A stretch of DNA of 64,000 nucleotides from CAYJFQ01 sp964369955 (GTDB lineage: Bacteria; Bacillota_I; Bacilli_A; Erysipelotrichales; Erysipelotrichaceae), in the NCBI GenBank assembly GCA_964369955.1, contig CAYJFQ010000006.1:1-64000 (forward strand), written 5' to 3'. Below the pieces are notes generated by a model. The model did no database searches. It saw nothing but the letters and a program-made list of their open reading frames with translations, and had not been told where the DNA came from. Position 1 is the stretch's first letter. Every line of letters begins with the position of its first letter. Position numbers and translations under genes: made by a program. Positions 62,199 through 64,000 of the stretch are shown piece after piece.

Positions 62199-63272
62199 AT
62201 GAAAAGAAAATTAAATATCGGAAGACTGTTACTATTTATTGGATGCATTATAGCTTGCCTAGCCATACTAGGTTTTTTAGTTGTTAACATTCATCAATTC
62301 ATTCTACAATCACAAATTACTATAAAATTCAAAGATGAAATCACAACAGTCGAAGTATTAGACTCAACATTTAAAACATCAGATGCAGTGGAAAGCAGTT
62401 CTGGAGCTGTGACTTACCCAACCCTATCAACTGACAAAACAGGCGAGTTCCAAGTAATCTATACAGTTACAGATGAAAATCAAAACACTAAAGAATTTGA
62501 ACATACTATTAAAGTAATTGATAGTATTCCTCCAACAGTAAATATTAACTCAAGAGTAGTATTCATCCAACAACAAGACTATGACCTATCACTGAATTTA
62601 ATAGGAGATTCACAAGACCAATACGATGGACTAATAGAGACGGAAATTACCGGGGAAATAAAAGAATTACCAGGAGTTTATGTTGTGTCCTATAGTGCAA
62701 CAGACTCAAGTGGAAACAAGAGTGTTGAGGAAGTCTACTATCTTTACAACATCACTCCAGAAACAATACTAGAACCTTTTATGATTGATGAGGTAATAGT
62801 GGTAAACCATAAAATACCACTTCCAAAAGATTACGATCCAGGAAGAAGTATCGAGGCTGACCAATTAATGAGATCGTTAATTGATGCAGGCAAAGAAGAA
62901 GGTTATCATTTTATTGAGAAAGCGAGTTATCGTAGTTATGACACTCAACAACAAATATACGACTTAGAAAAACCAAACTATACAATTCACGAATTTGAAA
63001 TGTATGTCGCAAAACCTGGATACTCTGAATACCAAACAGGATTAACCTTCAGCATCACAGATGGATCTACAGACTTTTCAAACTCACCAGCTTATCAATG
63101 GTTAATTGATAACTGTGCAGAATACGGATTTATCCTTAGATATCCAGAAGGAAAAGAAGATATAACTGGCTTTGCCTACGATCCTACAACCCTTAGATAT
63201 GTAGGCGCAAAGATAGCTCCAGAAATAATGGAAAGTAATCTCACATTAGAAGAATACTTGAATATCGATTAA
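62199..63272 (+). CDS. VanY/M15-like protein with lost zinc ligands
   Basis: 357 residues. One N-terminal membrane helix (about 8-30), two Ig-like domains of the DUF5011 kind (about 40-110 and 112-185), then a VanY-type D,D-carboxypeptidase domain (about 215-355). The domain keeps ASYRSYDTQQQIY, AKPGYSEYQTGL, YGFILRYP and ITGF, but the ligands are changed: SEHQTG has Tyr278 for His, the following Asp is Ser285, and EPWH reads DPTT (Asp328, Thr331). All three zinc ligands and the Glu are replaced, so hydrolysis is unlikely. Three nt behind rsmI, without a clear ribosome-binding site. Confidence 0.85.
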   Translation: MKRKLNIGRLLLFIGCIIACLAILGFLVVNIHQFILQSQITIKFKDEITTVEVLDSTFKTSDAVESSSGAVTYPTLSTDKTGEFQVIYTVTDENQNTKEFEHTIKVIDSIPPTVNINSRVVFIQQQDYDLSLNLIGDSQDQYDGLIETEITGEIKELPGVYVVSYSATDSSGNKSVEEVYYLYNITPETILEPFMIDEVIVVNHKIPLPKDYDPGRSIEADQLMRSLIDAGKEEGYHFIEKASYRSYDTQQQIYDLEKPNYTIHEFEMYVAKPGYSEYQTGLTFSITDGSTDFSNSPAYQWLIDNCAEYGFILRYPEGKEDITGFAYDPTTLRYVGAKIAPEIMESNLTLEEYLNID

Positions 63273-63277
63273 ATTTT

Positions 63278-63352
63278 GCCCCCATAGTAAAAGGGATATT
63301 ACAAGCCCCTCCTAAGGGTTAGTTGTAGGTTCGAGTCCTACTGGGGGTGCCA
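63278..63352 (+). tRNA. tRNA-Arg (anticodon CCT)
   Basis: 75 nt with encoded CCA. Acceptor GCCCCCA/TGGGGGT with a terminal G-U pair, D-stem GTAA/TTAC, anticodon stem AGCCC/GGGTT around loop CTCCTAA, T-arm GTAGG-TTCGAGT-CCTAC, discriminator G as usual for arginine. It reads AGG codons, which are rare here. A T run follows. Five nt behind the VanY-like gene. Confidence 0.93.
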
Positions 63353-63395
63353 TTTTTTGAAATTTAAGCTAAGTAGAAATAGGTAGTTTTTATTG

Positions 63396-63401
63396 TATAA
63401 T
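63396..63401 (+). promoter_or_regulatory. -10 box upstream of the Nudix gene
   Basis: TATAAT 18 nt before a GGAGGT; expected leader of about 30 nt. Confidence 0.5.
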
Positions 63402-63431
63402 TACATATTGATTATTGTGGAGGTCTTTAAA

Positions 63432-63875
63432 ATAAAAAAAAGAATTAGTTCTAGAGGTGTTATAATAGAAAATAATAATGTATATGCTATATTTAGAAGA
63501 AAATTAAAAGACGATGGGACAAAAAAGGAATATTATGTTATACCAGGTGGTGGCATCAATGAAAATGAAACATTAGAAGATAATGTAATTAGAGAAATGA
63601 AAGAAGAATTATCTGTTGATGTTAAAATTAAAGGATATTTGGGAAAAGATGAAAATAAAGATTCAATAGCCTATTTTTTTAGTTGTGAAATTATAGGTGG
63701 CATTCCAAAACTAAGTGGAGAAGAACTTGAACGATGTTCAGAATCTAATTATTATGAAATCAGGAAAATTTCGATAAATGATTTAAATAAAATAGATATA
63801 TTATCTATAGATATGATTTTAAAAGCCATTGATATTGAATATACAGAAAAAGAAGTTGTAAAAAAATACTTATAA
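63432..63875 (+). CDS. Nudix hydrolase with an apparent AUA start
   Basis: About 148 residues. The Nudix box GGGINENETLEDNVIREMKEEL (GX5EX7REUXEEXGU type) is near residue 39; a RISSRGVII strand precedes it. The family N-terminus (MKKRIS...) aligns with an ATA codon at 63432 that sits 7 nt after a perfect GGAGGT. Neither TTG 63393, TTG 63408 nor GTG 63417 has a ribosome-binding site. So initiation at AUA, or a recent ATG-to-ATA change, is suggested. Substrate, perhaps an oxidised nucleotide or ADP-ribose, is unknown. Confidence 0.8.
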   Translation: MKKRISSRGVIIENNNVYAIFRRKLKDDGTKKEYYVIPGGGINENETLEDNVIREMKEELSVDVKIKGYLGKDENKDSIAYFFSCEIIGGIPKLSGEELERCSESNYYEIRKISINDLNKIDILSIDMILKAIDIEYTEKEVVKKYL

Positions 63876-63971
63876 GTATGAGAAATATAAAATGAAAAAT
63901 TTTATTATAAAATAATAAATTATTCTAAAAAATCAAATAAAACCATATTTTAATAAAAATTTATAACCTGT

Positions 63972-64000
63972 TTATAATACGTGCCATTTGTTTAATGGCA
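63972..64000 (+). other. Promoter-like box and hairpin cut by the window edge
   Basis: TATAAT (63972-63977) is followed by TGCCATT/AATGGCA with a 5-nt loop ending on the last base; it could be a terminator of the Nudix gene whose T run lies outside. The rest of 63876-63971 is AT-rich and shows nothing. Confidence 0.35.

Noticed and set aside
1..64000. CRISPR arrays, insertion sequences, rRNA genes
   Set aside because: No regularly spaced repeats, no transposase genes and no rRNA segments were seen in either strand.

Overview
This window is a low-GC (roughly one third G+C) chromosomal segment from a bacterium of the Bacillota, most like the Erysipelotrichia/Turicibacter/Haloplasma side of the phylum next to the Mollicutes. 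The placement is inferred from gene content and composition; no rRNA gene is present. TGG is used for Trp, and TGA ends the solute-binding lipoprotein gene and the 7TM sensor gene, so the standard bacterial code applies and the cell is not a code-4 mollicute. A class B sortase, a DivIC/FtsB-like division protein, lipoproteins and a VanY-like protein argue for a walled Gram-positive cell. The metabolism looks fermentative: glycolysis, a glycyl-radical enzyme, Fe-S oxidoreductases, a rubredoxin and no respiratory genes.

Layout. 1-9300: a broken PNPOx-like flavoprotein gene at the left edge, an MFS transporter, the ychF ATPase, an orphan solute-binding lipoprotein, a pseudouridine salvage pair (PfkB kinase plus psuG), an unrecognised membrane protein, an Fe-S aldo/keto reductase and a Gfo/Idh/MocA oxidoreductase. 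9386-12707: glycolysis (pgk-tpiA, then eno); gpmI lies apart at 57292. 12770-17161: HAD hydrolase, corrinoid adenosyltransferase, zinc-ribbon membrane protein, a divergent DUF1836 regulator/degV pair with repeats between them, the AzlCD exporter and secG. 17201-20084: rnr-smpB-ssrA, a complete ribosome-rescue and RNA-decay locus whose tmRNA encodes a very short tag. 20085-25505: decayed sequence, a sortase B gene, and a 7TM sensor / histidine kinase / response regulator operon. 25509-32673: DUF898 protein, M18 aminopeptidase, CDF metal exporter, an RlmA-like methyltransferase, and a P-type ATPase behind a yybP-ykoY manganese riboswitch followed by an ECF S component.

33990-42200 (minus strand) is a complete chorismate-to-Phe/Tyr operon: pheA-aroB-aroC-aroEK fusion-aroQ-aroA-tyrA-DAHP synthase. 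It is preceded by a consensus promoter, a 23-codon leader peptide carrying Phe-Tyr-Tyr-Tyr, and a 13-bp terminator. This looks like ribosome-mediated transcription attenuation and is the most interesting regulatory feature here. 42238-48273: MscS channel, a decayed VIT/CCC1 metal transporter, a mini-rubredoxin, NAD salvage (pncA-like, pncB) and the YjjI/YjjW glycyl-radical enzyme with its activase. 48331-54425: a PNPOx-ferredoxin fusion, a BMP-type nucleoside ABC importer (lipoprotein, ATPase, two permeases) and a DivIC-like protein. 54451-63875: an ABC exporter, gpmI, tmk-holB-ricT-rsmI, a VanY-like protein that has lost its zinc ligands, tRNA-Arg(CCT) and a Nudix gene that seems to start at AUA.

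A recurrent theme is leaderless or nearly leaderless transcription. Several genes have a TATAAT-like box only 6-7 nt before the ATG and no Shine-Dalgarno sequence, while others carry ordinary AAGGAGG sites. Intrinsic terminators are abundant and often shared between convergent genes.
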